Origin: Dechloromonas sp. Dech2017
GTDB lineage: Bacteria > Pseudomonadota > Gammaproteobacteria > Burkholderiales > Rhodocyclaceae
Reading direction: 5' to 3'
Length of the DNA: 64,000 bases
Assembly: GCA_009469585.1 (NCBI GenBank)
Contig: SSXW01000008.1
Location: 56,589-120,588, forward strand
Shown one piece after another: positions 19,728 to 30,005 of the stretch. Position 1 is the stretch's first letter; the number at the start of each line of letters is the position of its first letter. The notes beneath the pieces are model-generated. The model worked only from the letters and a program-made list of their open reading frames with translations, was not told the DNA's origin and ran no database searches. Both the position numbers and the translations under genes were made by a program.

Positions 19728-20574
19728 ATGGAACTGATCGCCCTCCGCACCTTCCAGGCCGTCGTCGAGGAAGGCGGCATCCTCGCCGCCTCGCGCAAGC
19801 TGAACACCGTGCAGTCCAACGTCACCGGGCGCATCCGCAAGCTCGAGGAGGAACTCGGCGCCGAGCTGTTCTTCCGCAAGGGGCGCGGCCTCGAACTCGC
19901 CCCGTCCGGCCGCGTGCTGCTCGACTACGCCCGCCGCATGCTGCTCCTCGAACGGCAGACGGCGACGGCCGTCCGCCAGGTCGGCGAAAGCGTCGGCGAG
20001 TTGCGCATCGGCACCATGGAAACCTTCGCCGCGGTGCACCTGCCGGGCGCCCTCAAGGCCGTGCGGGCCGCCCATCCCGGGCTCGAACTGCGGGTGAGCA
20101 GCGAGACGACCAGCACGCTGACCGCCATGGTCCTCGACCACAAGCTGGACTGCGCCTTCGTCGCCGGCCCGGTCATCCACCCGGCGCTGGCATTCGACGA
20201 ACTGGTCGTCGAGGAACTGGTCCAGGTCCATGCCGCCGGCAGCGACCCGGTGCTGCTGCCGCTGATCCTCTTCCGCGAGGGCTGCGCCTACCGCACCCGG
20301 GCCATCGCCTGGCAGCGCGCCCAGGGCCACGCCGTGGCCGACGCCATGGAATTCGGCACGCTGGAGGGCATCCTCGGCTGCATCGCCGTCGGCCTCGGGT
20401 GGACGCTGATGCCGCGCCGCGTCGTCGAGCAGTCGGCACACGCCGCCGACCTCGTCGTCGCCAGCGTTCCCGATCAATTCGGCCGGGTGCCGACCGGCAT
20501 GATCCGGCTGCGCGAAGGCCCCGCCCTGGCCGCGCTGGACACGCTGCGCGCAGGCATCGCCGCGGCCCGGCCGG

Positions 20575-20585
<11 letters not shown>
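19728..20585 (+). CDS. LysR-type transcriptional regulator
   Basis: A 285-residue regulator with an N-terminal winged helix-turn-helix (about 1-60: LRTFQAVVEEGGILAASRKLNTVQ and GRIRKLEEELGAELFFR) and a periplasmic-binding-like effector domain (about 85-285). It belongs to the shorter LysR group in which the recognition helix reads TVQSNVTGRI. It probably controls the divergent MFS gene and itself. Its stop overlaps the convergent recG stop by 11 bp. Confidence 0.92.
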
Positions 20586-22641
<2,056 letters not shown>

Positions 22642-22651
22642 CGGCCGGGAA

Positions 22652-23032
22652 TCAGCCGATGACCATGACCGCGTCGGCCTCGACCAGCGCCCCGCGCGGC
22701 AGTTCCTTGACGCCGACGGCGGCGCGGGCCGGGAAGGGCTCGCTGAAATACCTGGCCATGGTTTCGTTGACCTTGGCAAAATGGGCCAGGTCGGTCAGGA
22801 AGACGTTGAGCTTGACGACATCGCCCAACGAACCACCGGCCGCCTCGGCCACCGCCTTGAGATTGTCGAAAACGCGAACGATCTGCGCGTCGATTCCGTC
22901 TACCATCTGCATGGTGGCCGGATCGAGGCCGATCTGCCCGGAAAGATAAACGGTGTCACCGACGCGCACGGCCTGCGAATAGGTGCCGATGGCGGCCGGG
23001 GCATGCGGCGTGGCGATAATGGTCTTGGCCAT
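22652..23032 (-). CDS. ridA: RidA family enamine/imine deaminase
   Basis: A 126-residue RidA (YjgF/YER057c) protein, the full family length. It hydrolyses reactive enamine/imine intermediates, such as 2-aminoacrylate released by PLP enzymes. Signature segments are [23 protein letters not shown] near the start, the conserved Arg in [22 protein letters not shown] (Arg near 105) and the Glu in LVEADAV. It lies upstream of recG in the same direction with 10 bp between them, an arrangement that suggests co-transcription but not a shared pathway. Confidence 0.94.
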   Translation of the reverse strand: MAKTIIATPHAPAAIGTYSQAVRVGDTVYLSGQIGLDPATMQMVDGIDAQIVRVFDNLKAVAEAAGGSLGDVVKLNVFLTDLAHFAKVNETMARYFSEPFPARAAVGVKELPRGALVEADAVMVIG

Positions 23033-23086
23033 GTGTAAGCTTCCTCTGTCCGGATTGCAAAAACCCTATTTTAGCCCTGCCAGCCC

Positions 23087-23455
23087 ATGAACCCACGCAT
23101 CGAATCCCTGGAAAAAATGCTCGACGGCCCGCGCGACGGCGCCCTGCTCCGCTACTCGCTGGGCAACGAATACCTGAAGGCCGGCGACCCGGCCAAAGCG
23201 GCAAATTGCTTCAAAAATGCCGTCGACCGCGACAATCACTATTCCGCCGCCTGGAAGGCCCTCGGCAAGGCGCTGGCCGAATCCGGCCAGCATGCCGAGG
23301 CGCTGGCCGCCTACGAAAGCGGCATCGCCGTCGCCGAGGCCCGGGGCGACATCCAGGCGGCCAAGGAAATGACCGTCTTCGCCCGGCGGATTCGCCGGGC
23401 ACTCGACGAATCCGCCGGCCAGCCGACAATTCCGCCATCTGATCGAGATCAATAG
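23087..23455 (+). CDS. Small tetratricopeptide-repeat protein
   Basis: A 122-residue soluble protein made of two to three TPR-like helical hairpins: LRYSLGNEYLKAGDPAKAANCFKNAV, then WKALGKALAESGQHAEALAAYESGI. The pattern G-x3-L and A-x-x-C/Y matches TPR units. It has no signal peptide. TPR proteins mediate protein contacts; the partner is unknown. It is divergent from ridA across 54 bp and precedes two lipoprotein genes. Confidence 0.85.
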   Translation: MNPRIESLEKMLDGPRDGALLRYSLGNEYLKAGDPAKAANCFKNAVDRDNHYSAAWKALGKALAESGQHAEALAAYESGIAVAEARGDIQAAKEMTVFARRIRRALDESAGQPTIPPSDRDQ

Positions 23456-23516
23456 ACGGAACACGCCTTTCGCATAATGTGGTCTCTTTCAACCTCACCG
23501 AATGGGCGAAGATCAC

Positions 23517-23954
23517 ATGCAACGATTACTGAAACTGTTGGCGGCGCTGAGCATCGTCGCCTCGCTGACCACTGGTTGCGCGGTTAACCGGGCGACCGGC
23601 AGCGTCGACCCGTCGGCCGACCTGTCGGCCCTGAAGACCATGTACGTCAAGCGAATTGCGGAGGACGACAACACCTACGCGCTGATCGCCGACAAGCTGC
23701 GCACCAAGGGCGTCACCGTCACCACCGGCACGGAGGCCGCGCCGGGCGGCGTCGACGCCGTGGTCACCTACATCGACAAATGGATGTGGGACATCACCAT
23801 GTACATGCTCGAACTGACCATTACCATCCGCGACCCGAAGACCGATTTCCCCCTGGCCACCGGCAACTCCTTCCATACCTCGCTGACCCGGCTGTCGCCG
23901 ACCGAAATGGTCAACGAAGTGGTCGACAACATCTACAAGGAGCAAACCAAATGA
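23517..23954 (+). CDS. Putative lipoprotein, first of a coupled pair
   Basis: A 145-residue protein with a lipoprotein signal: MQRLLKLLAALSIVASLTTGC, lipobox LTTGC. The mature part has segments such as DAVVTYIDKWMWDITMYMLELTITIRDP, suggesting a beta-rich fold. I do not recognise the family with confidence. I chose the ATG at 23517, which places the signal at the N-terminus; the in-frame ATG at 23502 is an alternative. The stop overlaps the start of the next lipoprotein gene (ATGA), so the two are translationally coupled and likely act together at the cell envelope. Confidence 0.75.
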   Translation: MQRLLKLLAALSIVASLTTGCAVNRATGSVDPSADLSALKTMYVKRIAEDDNTYALIADKLRTKGVTVTTGTEAAPGGVDAVVTYIDKWMWDITMYMLELTITIRDPKTDFPLATGNSFHTSLTRLSPTEMVNEVVDNIYKEQTK

Positions 23955-24487
23955 ACGCCATCGGCAAAACTGCCTTGCTCGCCCTGCTGCCCCTCTCGAT
24001 CATCCTCGGCGGCTGTTCCTCACCGGCCGAGCGCGCCGCCATAACGCCGCAGGGCATCGCCATCGCCAAGCACCATCCGTACAGCATCGGCGTCCAGGCC
24101 AGCGGTGGCTCGGAAACCGGCGCCATGGACACCACCAACATTGCCGATGCCGATCTCAAAGCGGCCATCGAAGACACCATCGCCACCAGCAAGCTGTTCA
24201 AGACGGTCGTCCAGGGCAACAATGGCGATTACCAGCTCAGCGTGCGCGTCACCAGCCTGTCCAAACCGATCTTCGGCACGACCTTTACCGTCGACATGGA
24301 AACCGCCTGGTCGCTGACCAGGATGAGCGATCGCTTGTCGGTCATGCGGAAATCGGTCAAGTCGACCGGAACCGCCACCATGGGCGAGGCCTTCGTCGCA
24401 GTAACCCGCCTGCGCTTGGCCGTCGAAGCCGCCGCCCGCGACAACATCGCGCAAGGGCTGCAAGCGATGGCCGGGCTCGATCTCTAA
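23951..24487 (+). CDS. Putative lipoprotein, second of a coupled pair
   Basis: A 178-residue protein with signal MNAIGKTALLALLPLSIILGGC and lipobox LGGC at residues 19-22. The mature domain is polar with mixed strand/helix pattern (HHPYSIGVQASGGS, DADLKAAIEDTIATSKLFKTV, NNGDYQLSVRVTSL). The segment around AAIEDTIATSKLFKTV resembles domains of envelope lipoproteins that act in pairs, but I cannot name the family. It is translationally coupled to the preceding lipoprotein gene and followed by a strong hairpin. Confidence 0.75.
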   Translation: MNAIGKTALLALLPLSIILGGCSSPAERAAITPQGIAIAKHHPYSIGVQASGGSETGAMDTTNIADADLKAAIEDTIATSKLFKTVVQGNNGDYQLSVRVTSLSKPIFGTTFTVDMETAWSLTRMSDRLSVMRKSVKSTGTATMGEAFVAVTRLRLAVEAAARDNIAQGLQAMAGLDL

Positions 24488-24508
24488 CGAATTGTTACAA
24501 AACAGGCG

Positions 24509-24529
24509 GGCCAGGCGGTCCGCCTGGCC
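24509..24529 (+). terminator. GC-rich hairpin after the lipoprotein pair
   Basis: GGCCAGGCGG and CCGCCTGGCC are perfect inverted arms separated by one base, in practice an 8-bp stem with a 5-base loop, 22 bp after the lipoprotein stop. No T-run follows, so it may need Rho or act as a 3' stabiliser. A 14-bp palindrome GCGTTAATTAACGC (24540-24553) lies directly before the next gene's start. Confidence 0.45.
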
Positions 24530-24553
24530 TGGGCGGGGTGCGTTAATTAACGC

Positions 24554-24901
24554 ATGAAGCTGACCAGAGTGCTCCTCATGACCCGCCTGACAAAGATTTT
24601 TCGCTTCGGCCTCGCCATCGCCGCACTCGGCGTGCTGGGTGCCTGCACCGTGGTGCCTGTCCAGCCGACCGGGTATTACCGCGCACCGCCGGTATACGTC
24701 GAAACCTATCCCGCCTATGCCCCGCCGCGCGGAACGATCTACTACGACTCGGGCTATCGCCATTACGACGACCGCGCTAGCCGGTATTACGATGATCGCC
24801 GCCATGAGCGGCGCTACGGTGCTCCCTTGCCGCCGCCGCTGCAACTGCATCGCGACGTCCGGCGCAGCCTTGGGCTGCCGCGCCTGCCGGGCATGCCCTG
24901 A
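24554..24901 (+). CDS. Small Tyr/Arg-rich lipoprotein
   Basis: A 115-residue protein with a lipoprotein signal (FRFGLAIAALGVLGAC, lipobox LGAC). The mature part is rich in Tyr, Pro, Arg and Asp (YYRAPPVYVETYPAYAPP, then YDSGYRHYDDRASRYYDD). This composition recalls the secreted protein at 7788-8381, though the two are not clearly homologous. The ATG at 24578 is an alternative start that gives a more typical signal length. Function unknown. It converges on the SPOR gene with 6 bp between stops. Confidence 0.65.
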   Translation: MKLTRVLLMTRLTKIFRFGLAIAALGVLGACTVVPVQPTGYYRAPPVYVETYPAYAPPRGTIYYDSGYRHYDDRASRYYDDRRHERRYGAPLPPPLQLHRDVRRSLGLPRLPGMP

Positions 24902-24907
24902 GCGTCT

Positions 24908-25729
24908 TTAGTTCTTGCCCTTGGGCGGAACGATGATGGTTTCGACGCCGAGTTGCCTGAGCTTGGCTTGAGCCGCTTCGGCTTCCTGCCGGGTACGGAA
25001 GGGGCCGACCTGGACGCGGGTTTCCAGGGTCGCCCGGACGCCGCTCTGGTTGAGCCGTGACGACAGTTCTTCAGCGTGCTGAACACTGGAAAACACCCCG
25101 GCCTGCAGTAGAAAACCTGAAAAAAGACGAGCCGCGCCGCTCGGCGGGGTAACGGGAGGCTGCGCCCTGACCTCGGCCTGCGTCGGGGCAGTCGCCTCCG
25201 GCGCCGCGCTGTCGGCCCGGGCCGTAGCCAGCTTGCCGGGCGACGAGGTCACCTCGGGAACCGAGGGCGGCGCGGGCGAGCGCGATGGCTGCGGGGCGAC
25301 CGATAACTTGCCGGGCCCGGCCGTAGGCGAGCCGGCCGGGCGACTGGCGGCCGACCTGGCCGGCGGAGTTGGCGCAGGCAGGGCTGGCTGTTCGCTGACC
25401 ACCGGCGGCGGAGGCGGCTCGACGGCAGGTGTGGCCGGCGCGGCGGGCGGCTCGGCCACCGGTTCGGCTGGCGCCGGGGCCGGCGGCTCAGGGAGGGATT
25501 CGCTGGGGGTTACCGGCTGCGTCACTTCCTTGCGCGGGGCCACCGGAATCGGCTTGGTAAACACGGGCGCCTCGACTTCTTCGGACGGGTTGGCCAGGTG
25601 GTCGAAGAAGGCGAGCACGCCAAGCAATACGGCGACCAGCCCGCCAGCCACGGCCAGGCGGGCGAGCAGCTTGCCGCGCAGATCCTGGGCAACGCTATCG
25701 ACTTCCGGTGTTTCGACGGGTTCGGCCAT
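24908..25729 (-). CDS. SPOR-domain inner-membrane protein
   Basis: A 273-residue single-pass protein. The cytoplasmic N-terminus (about 1-25) is followed by one membrane helix (LARLAVAGGLVAVLLGVLAFF, about 25-45), a long Pro/Ala/Ser-rich periplasmic linker (about 60-195), and a C-terminal SPOR domain (about 200-273: FLLQAGVFSSVQHAEELSSRL to VGPFRTRQEAEAAQAKLRQLG). SPOR domains bind denuded peptidoglycan at the septum, so a cell-division role like FtsN or DedD is likely. The ATG at 25729 gives the correct topology. It lies 8 bp after the DUF2802 gene and is probably co-transcribed with it. Confidence 0.88.
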   Translation of the reverse strand: MAEPVETPEVDSVAQDLRGKLLARLAVAGGLVAVLLGVLAFFDHLANPSEEVEAPVFTKPIPVAPRKEVTQPVTPSESLPEPPAPAPAEPVAEPPAAPATPAVEPPPPPVVSEQPALPAPTPPARSAASRPAGSPTAGPGKLSVAPQPSRSPAPPSVPEVTSSPGKLATARADSAAPEATAPTQAEVRAQPPVTPPSGAARLFSGFLLQAGVFSSVQHAEELSSRLNQSGVRATLETRVQVGPFRTRQEAEAAQAKLRQLGVETIIVPPKGKN

Positions 25730-25737
25730 CGGCGTCC

Positions 25738-26250
25738 TCAATGTTCCTGGTTCTTGGCCAAGGCCACGACCAACTCGGCTTCGGCGCGGGCAATGCCGCA
25801 ACGTTCGGCGATGGCCGCCGGATCGTAGCCGGCGGCAGCCATTTGCACGGCATCGCCGTAGATCGGGGAAACCGTCTGGCTGGCCCGCATCTGGGCCAGT
25901 TCCTGCTGCATGTCGTCGCGCAGGGCGGCGAGTTCGCCCCGCATCGCATCGACTTCCTCGCGCAACATCAGGATTTCCTGCTCGAGGCCATTACGCAGCA
26001 ATTCCTCGGCGAGGCCCGGGGGCGTCGCCTCCCAGGCATCGTCGACACGCGGATCGGTGGGCGGGGTTTCTGCCGGTAGTACCGCCGAAGTAGCGGCCGG
26101 TTCCCGGGTTTCGGATGACGCTTCGGGCTGGAGCGACGGCTTGCGCAGGTGGCGCATGCGCAGCAACACGAACAACATGTAGGCGCCGACCAGGACGATC
26201 AGGGCGATGACCGCTTCGCGCCAGCCGAGCGTGATGCCTCCGAGGTCCAT
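25738..26250 (-). CDS. DUF2802 membrane-anchored protein
   Basis: A 170-residue protein with an N-terminal membrane helix (AVIALIVLVGAYMLFVLL, about 13-30), a variable linker, a coiled coil (about 82-120, LEQEILMLREEVDAMRGEL) and a C-terminal DUF2802-like motif (YGDAVQMAAAGYDPAAIAERCGIARAEAELV). The last part resembles a helix-turn-helix-like pattern found in many DUF2802 proteins, some encoded near motility genes; none is present here. It precedes the SPOR gene and follows the porin gene on the same strand. Confidence 0.8.
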   Translation of the reverse strand: MDLGGITLGWREAVIALIVLVGAYMLFVLLRMRHLRKPSLQPEASSETREPAATSAVLPAETPPTDPRVDDAWEATPPGLAEELLRNGLEQEILMLREEVDAMRGELAALRDDMQQELAQMRASQTVSPIYGDAVQMAAAGYDPAAIAERCGIARAEAELVVALAKNQEH

Positions 26251-26279
26251 GGCCGCCGCTACCCTCCCCTCGCCAACGC

Positions 26280-27458
26280 TCAGAAGCCGGTCGAGTACTG
26301 GACGCCGACGATGTGGGCGCCAGCGTCGTAGTCGCCGCGCAGGAAGGTGCCGTTCTTGTTCTGGTTGATGCTGGCGTCCTTGACGTAGAGATAGGCGTAG
26401 CCGACATCGACCTTGCCGTAGCGCCCGGCCGACCACTGGCCGCCAACCGACAGCCACAGGCGGTCGTTGTCGGGAACGCGGGCCGAGCGGTCGTCGTCGC
26501 TGACCGGAGTGCGATCGTAGGCGATGCCGAACTTGAGCTTGACGGCATCGGTCGCCTTGTAGGCGGCGCCCCAGGCGATGCGCCAGGAATTGTCGTAGTT
26601 GAAGGTTTCCGAGGTGAGCAGGGCGCCGCTGCTGCGGTTGACGATGTTCAGGGTTTTCAGCGTGCTCCACCGGGTGTAGGACACATCGCCCATCGCCTCC
26701 CAGCGGTCCGACACCTGCTGCCAGACGGAGAGGATGACGGTATCCGGCAATTCGACATCGGCCTTGATCGGTAGCAACCCGTTAGCCTTGCCTTCCAGCG
26801 TGTATTTCATCGACGAGCGGTAGGACAGGCCGACCCGCATGGCCGGCGACAGGGTGAACAGCGCGCCGGCATTCCAGCCCCAGGCCGAATCGTCGCCCTT
26901 CAGGCGGGAAAAGGCGTTGGTCAGTTCGGCATCGATGGTCTGGTAATTAACGCCGAAGCCGAGCGAAACCTTGTCGTTGACCCGGTAGGCCAGCGAGGGA
27001 TTGACGTTGATCGTGCGGATTTCCGACTTGACGCTCTGCGCCCGGCCGATCCAGTCGCTGTCGTACTTGGTGGCCAGGCCGAAGGGAGCGGAGATGCCGA
27101 TGCCGGCCGACAGGTCGCGGGTCAGCCGCCATGACGCGTAGGCATTGGGCACAGCTGCCCAGCCGCCGGCATCGCCGCCGTTGCCGCCAGTCGCCCCGGT
27201 CGTGCCGTCATTGTCGAACTTGTAGCTCGGGCCGACCCCGGCCACGCCGAGCGACAGTTGCACGCCCTGGAGTTGGGTCATCCCGGCCGGATTGAAGAAA
27301 ATCGTGCTGGCGTTGTCGGCGACCGCTGCCGAGCCGGCATAGGCAGTGCCGAGTCCGCTGGCATTCTGCTCCAGAAGTTGGAAGGCGGCAGCCGAGGCGG
27401 CGCCCGAAAAGACGGCCAGCAGCACGGCCGGCACAGTACGCAGCGTCATTTTTTTCAT
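26280..27458 (-). CDS. OmpP1/FadL family outer-membrane transporter
   Basis: A 392-residue outer-membrane beta-barrel. A signal peptide (MKKMTLRTVPAVLLAVFSGAASA) is followed by AFQLLEQNASGLGTAYAGSAAVADNASTIFFNPAGM, the N-terminal hatch signature of FadL-type channels that carry long-chain fatty acids or other hydrophobic compounds. The chain ends with a C-terminal aromatic residue (VQYSTGF), as expected for assembly by the Bam machinery. The neighbouring thioesterase gene on the same strand fits an acyl-substrate theme. Substrate range is unknown. Confidence 0.93.
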   Translation of the reverse strand: MKKMTLRTVPAVLLAVFSGAASAAAFQLLEQNASGLGTAYAGSAAVADNASTIFFNPAGMTQLQGVQLSLGVAGVGPSYKFDNDGTTGATGGNGGDAGGWAAVPNAYASWRLTRDLSAGIGISAPFGLATKYDSDWIGRAQSVKSEIRTINVNPSLAYRVNDKVSLGFGVNYQTIDAELTNAFSRLKGDDSAWGWNAGALFTLSPAMRVGLSYRSSMKYTLEGKANGLLPIKADVELPDTVILSVWQQVSDRWEAMGDVSYTRWSTLKTLNIVNRSSGALLTSETFNYDNSWRIAWGAAYKATDAVKLKFGIAYDRTPVSDDDRSARVPDNDRLWLSVGGQWSAGRYGKVDVGYAYLYVKDASINQNKNGTFLRGDYDAGAHIVGVQYSTGF

Positions 27459-27502
27459 TGAATGCTCCGAAGCGGGCAAGGTAGTCGAATAATTGTCGGA
27501 TT

Positions 27503-27916
27503 TTAGACCATTTCGGGCGGATCTTCGGGCGGAAGATGGCGTTTGCTTCCCCGGCCGTCGATCGCCACGTAGGTCAGTTCGGCTTCGGTGACCTTGACGA
27601 TGATCGGTGCCGCGTAATTGCGTTCGGCATAGACCTCGACCTTGACGGTGATCGAGGTCGTGCCGGTGCGCACGATTTCGGCGTAGAGGCTGACGATGTC
27701 GCCGACCGAAACCGGCTGCTTGAAGAGGAAGGAATTGACCGACACCGTGGCCACCCGGCCGCGCGCCCGGCGCATGGCGGGAATGGCGCCGGCCACGTCG
27801 ACCTGGGCCATCACCCAGCCGCCGAAGACATCGCCGTTCTGGTTAAGATCGGCCGGCATGGGAACGACGCGCAGGGTGGCATGGCGATCGGGAAGACTGA
27901 CGCGGTCAACGGTCAT
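27503..27916 (-). CDS. YciA-type acyl-CoA thioesterase
   Basis: A 137-residue hot-dog-fold thioesterase of the YciA/BFIT group, which hydrolyses acyl-CoA to free acid and CoA. The signature MPADLNQNGDVFGGWVMAQVD holds the catalytic Asp in NGDVFGG, followed by VSVNSFLFKQPVSVGDIV. The ATG at 27916 and the first five codons (MTVDR) lie inside a dispersed repeat. A later Met (MPADLN, residue 20) would leave a complete fold, so the repeat may have supplied a new start. It is upstream of the FadL-type porin gene (44 bp gap) and divergent from the ABC exporter gene. Confidence 0.9.
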   Translation of the reverse strand: MTVDRVSLPDRHATLRVVPMPADLNQNGDVFGGWVMAQVDVAGAIPAMRRARGRVATVSVNSFLFKQPVSVGDIVSLYAEIVRTGTTSITVKVEVYAERNYAAPIIVKVTEAELTYVAIDGRGSKRHLPPEDPPEMV

Positions 27917-27939
27917 AATTGGCCTAAATTGAAAAAGTC
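27899..27939 (+). repeat. Dispersed repeat, copy 6
   Basis: Begins GACGCGGTCAACGGTCATAA and continues TTGGCCTAAATTGAAAAAGT. It is closest to copy 5 in the central TTGGCC block. It contains the start codon and proximal leader of the thioesterase gene on the minus strand. Confidence 0.55.
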
Positions 27940-28009
27940 GGTTGATTTTCCCGGAAACCGGCGGGTTTTCATATACTCGGCATCATTCTCCCCCCAAGCA
28001 CACAGCCCC

Positions 28010-29857
28010 ATGCGCCGCGCCACCGCCCTGCCCAAGCCCCCCGCCGGGCAACCTCTTGCCGAAAGCCACGTCTGGCGCACGCTGCGCACGCTGTTTCCCT
28101 ATCTCTGGCGCTATCGCCTGCGCGTGCTGGCCGCCATGGGCTGCCTGGTCGGCGCCAAGGTGGCCAACGTCGGCGTGCCGATGATCTTCAAGGAGATGAT
28201 CGACGGGCTCTCGGCCAGCCAGCAACTGCTGGCGCTACCGGCCCTGCTCCTCGTCCTCTATGGCGCGCTGCGCTTTTCCACCGCGTTGTTTACCGAACTG
28301 CGGGAAATCCTCTTCGCCCGCGTCACCCAGCGTGCCGTCCGTCAGGTCTCGCTCGAGGTCTTCCGCCACCTGCATGCGCTGTCCCTGCGCTTCCATCTCG
28401 AACGCCAGACCGGCGGCGTGTCGCGCGACGTCGAGCGGGGCAGCCGCTCGATTTCCAGCCTGATTTCCTACACGCTGTATTCCATCCTGCCGACCCTGGT
28501 CGAAATCGGCCTCGTCCTCGCCATCCTGTTCATCAAGTACGACGTCGGCTACGTCGTCATCACCCTCGTCTCGCTGGCCGCCTACGTCGTATTCACCGTC
28601 AAGGTCAGCAACTGGCGCATCGACATCCGGCGCGCCGTCAATGAAAACGATTCGGCGGCCAACACCCGGGCGGTGGACAGCCTGCTCAATTACGAAACCG
28701 TCAAGTATTTCAACAATGAGGCCTGGGAAGCGCGCCGCTACGACGAGCAACTGGTCAAGTGGGAAGAGGCGGCCACCCGCAGCCAGACGACGCTGGCCTT
28801 CCTCAACCTGGGGCAGGCGGCAATCATCGCCCTCGGCGTCACCGCCATGATGTGGCGCGCCGCCAGCGGCGTCGTCGCCGGCGAAATGAGCATAGGCGAC
28901 CTGGTTCTGGTCAATGCCTTCCTGATCCAGCTGTACATTCCGCTCAACTTTCTCGGCGTCGTTTATCGGGAAATTCGCCAGGCATTGACCGACATCGAGC
29001 GCATGTTCAATCTCCTGAGCGAGCACCGGGAAATTGCCGACTCGCCCGACGCCCACGATCTTCCCGGGGAGGCGATGGCGATCAGCTTCGATGCTGTTAA
29101 CTTCTCCTACGAAGCCGACCGCCCCATTCTCAAGGACGTCAGCTTCACCATCCCCCCGGGCAAGACCGTCGCCGTGGTCGGCCATTCGGGCGCCGGCAAG
29201 TCGACGCTCTCCCGGCTGCTTTACCGCTTCTACGACGTCACGGGAGGCGCCATCCGGATCAATGGCCACGATCTCCGCCAACTCAAGCAAGGCAGCTTGC
29301 GTTCGGCCATCGGCATCGTGCCGCAGGACACCGTCCTCTTCAACGACAGCATTTTCTACAACATCCAGTATGGCCGGCCCGAGGCCAGCCGCGACGAAGT
29401 GCTGGCGGCGGCCCGAGCCGCCCAACTTCACGATTTCATCGAATCGCTGCCGCAGAAGTACGACAGCAAGGTCGGCGAGCGGGGACTGAAGCTTTCCGGC
29501 GGCGAGAAACAACGGGTGGCCATCGCCCGCGCCCTGCTCAAAAATCCGCCCATCCTGATCTTCGACGAAGCCACCTCGGCACTTGATTCGGCTACCGAGC
29601 GAGCCATCCAGGGGCAACTCGAACAGGTCGCCCGGGGCCGCACCACGCTGGTCATTGCCCACCGCCTATCGACGGTAATGAGCGCTGACGAAATCCTGGT
29701 GATGGACGATGGCCGGATTGTCGAACGGGGCCGCCACCGGGATCTGCTTTCCGCCGCGGGCACCTACGCCCGCATGTGGACCCTGCAGCAACAGGAAGAG
29801 CAAGCGGCGCCGGAATCCTCGGCGACAAGCAGCCCCTCCGGCCGAGACGACGCCTGA
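28010..29857 (+). CDS. Atm1/HMT-type ABC exporter, fused membrane and ATPase domains
   Basis: A 615-residue half-transporter of the ABCB7/Atm1 group. Six membrane helices (about 35-320) contain family segments such as FHLERQTGGVSRDVERGSRS and LLNYETVKYFNNEAWEARRYD. The ATPase domain (about 370-605) has Walker A GHSGAGKST, Q-loop GIVPQDT, signature LSGGEKQR, Walker B ILIFDEATSALD and H-loop IAHRLST. Such exporters form homodimers and are linked to glutathione-sulfur or metal-thiol export and heavy-metal tolerance. The ATG at 28010 fits the conserved N-terminus. It is a single gene, divergent from the thioesterase gene. Confidence 0.92.
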   Translation: MRRATALPKPPAGQPLAESHVWRTLRTLFPYLWRYRLRVLAAMGCLVGAKVANVGVPMIFKEMIDGLSASQQLLALPALLLVLYGALRFSTALFTELREILFARVTQRAVRQVSLEVFRHLHALSLRFHLERQTGGVSRDVERGSRSISSLISYTLYSILPTLVEIGLVLAILFIKYDVGYVVITLVSLAAYVVFTVKVSNWRIDIRRAVNENDSAANTRAVDSLLNYETVKYFNNEAWEARRYDEQLVKWEEAATRSQTTLAFLNLGQAAIIALGVTAMMWRAASGVVAGEMSIGDLVLVNAFLIQLYIPLNFLGVVYREIRQALTDIERMFNLLSEHREIADSPDAHDLPGEAMAISFDAVNFSYEADRPILKDVSFTIPPGKTVAVVGHSGAGKSTLSRLLYRFYDVTGGAIRINGHDLRQLKQGSLRSAIGIVPQDTVLFNDSIFYNIQYGRPEASRDEVLAAARAAQLHDFIESLPQKYDSKVGERGLKLSGGEKQRVAIARALLKNPPILIFDEATSALDSATERAIQGQLEQVARGRTTLVIAHRLSTVMSADEILVMDDGRIVERGRHRDLLSAAGTYARMWTLQQQEEQAAPESSATSSPSGRDDA

Positions 29858-30005
29858 AATCCCGTCGGCGAAACATTCGGGCAACAACGAATCACCGGCT
29901 GCGTGTTAGCATTGCCAAAGGTCATAGGTACGGGATCATCCGGTTGCCGCGTGGTGTCATTCCCCAGCTCCCGCGTTTTGCCCCAAATGAAGACATGATC
30001 GAATC

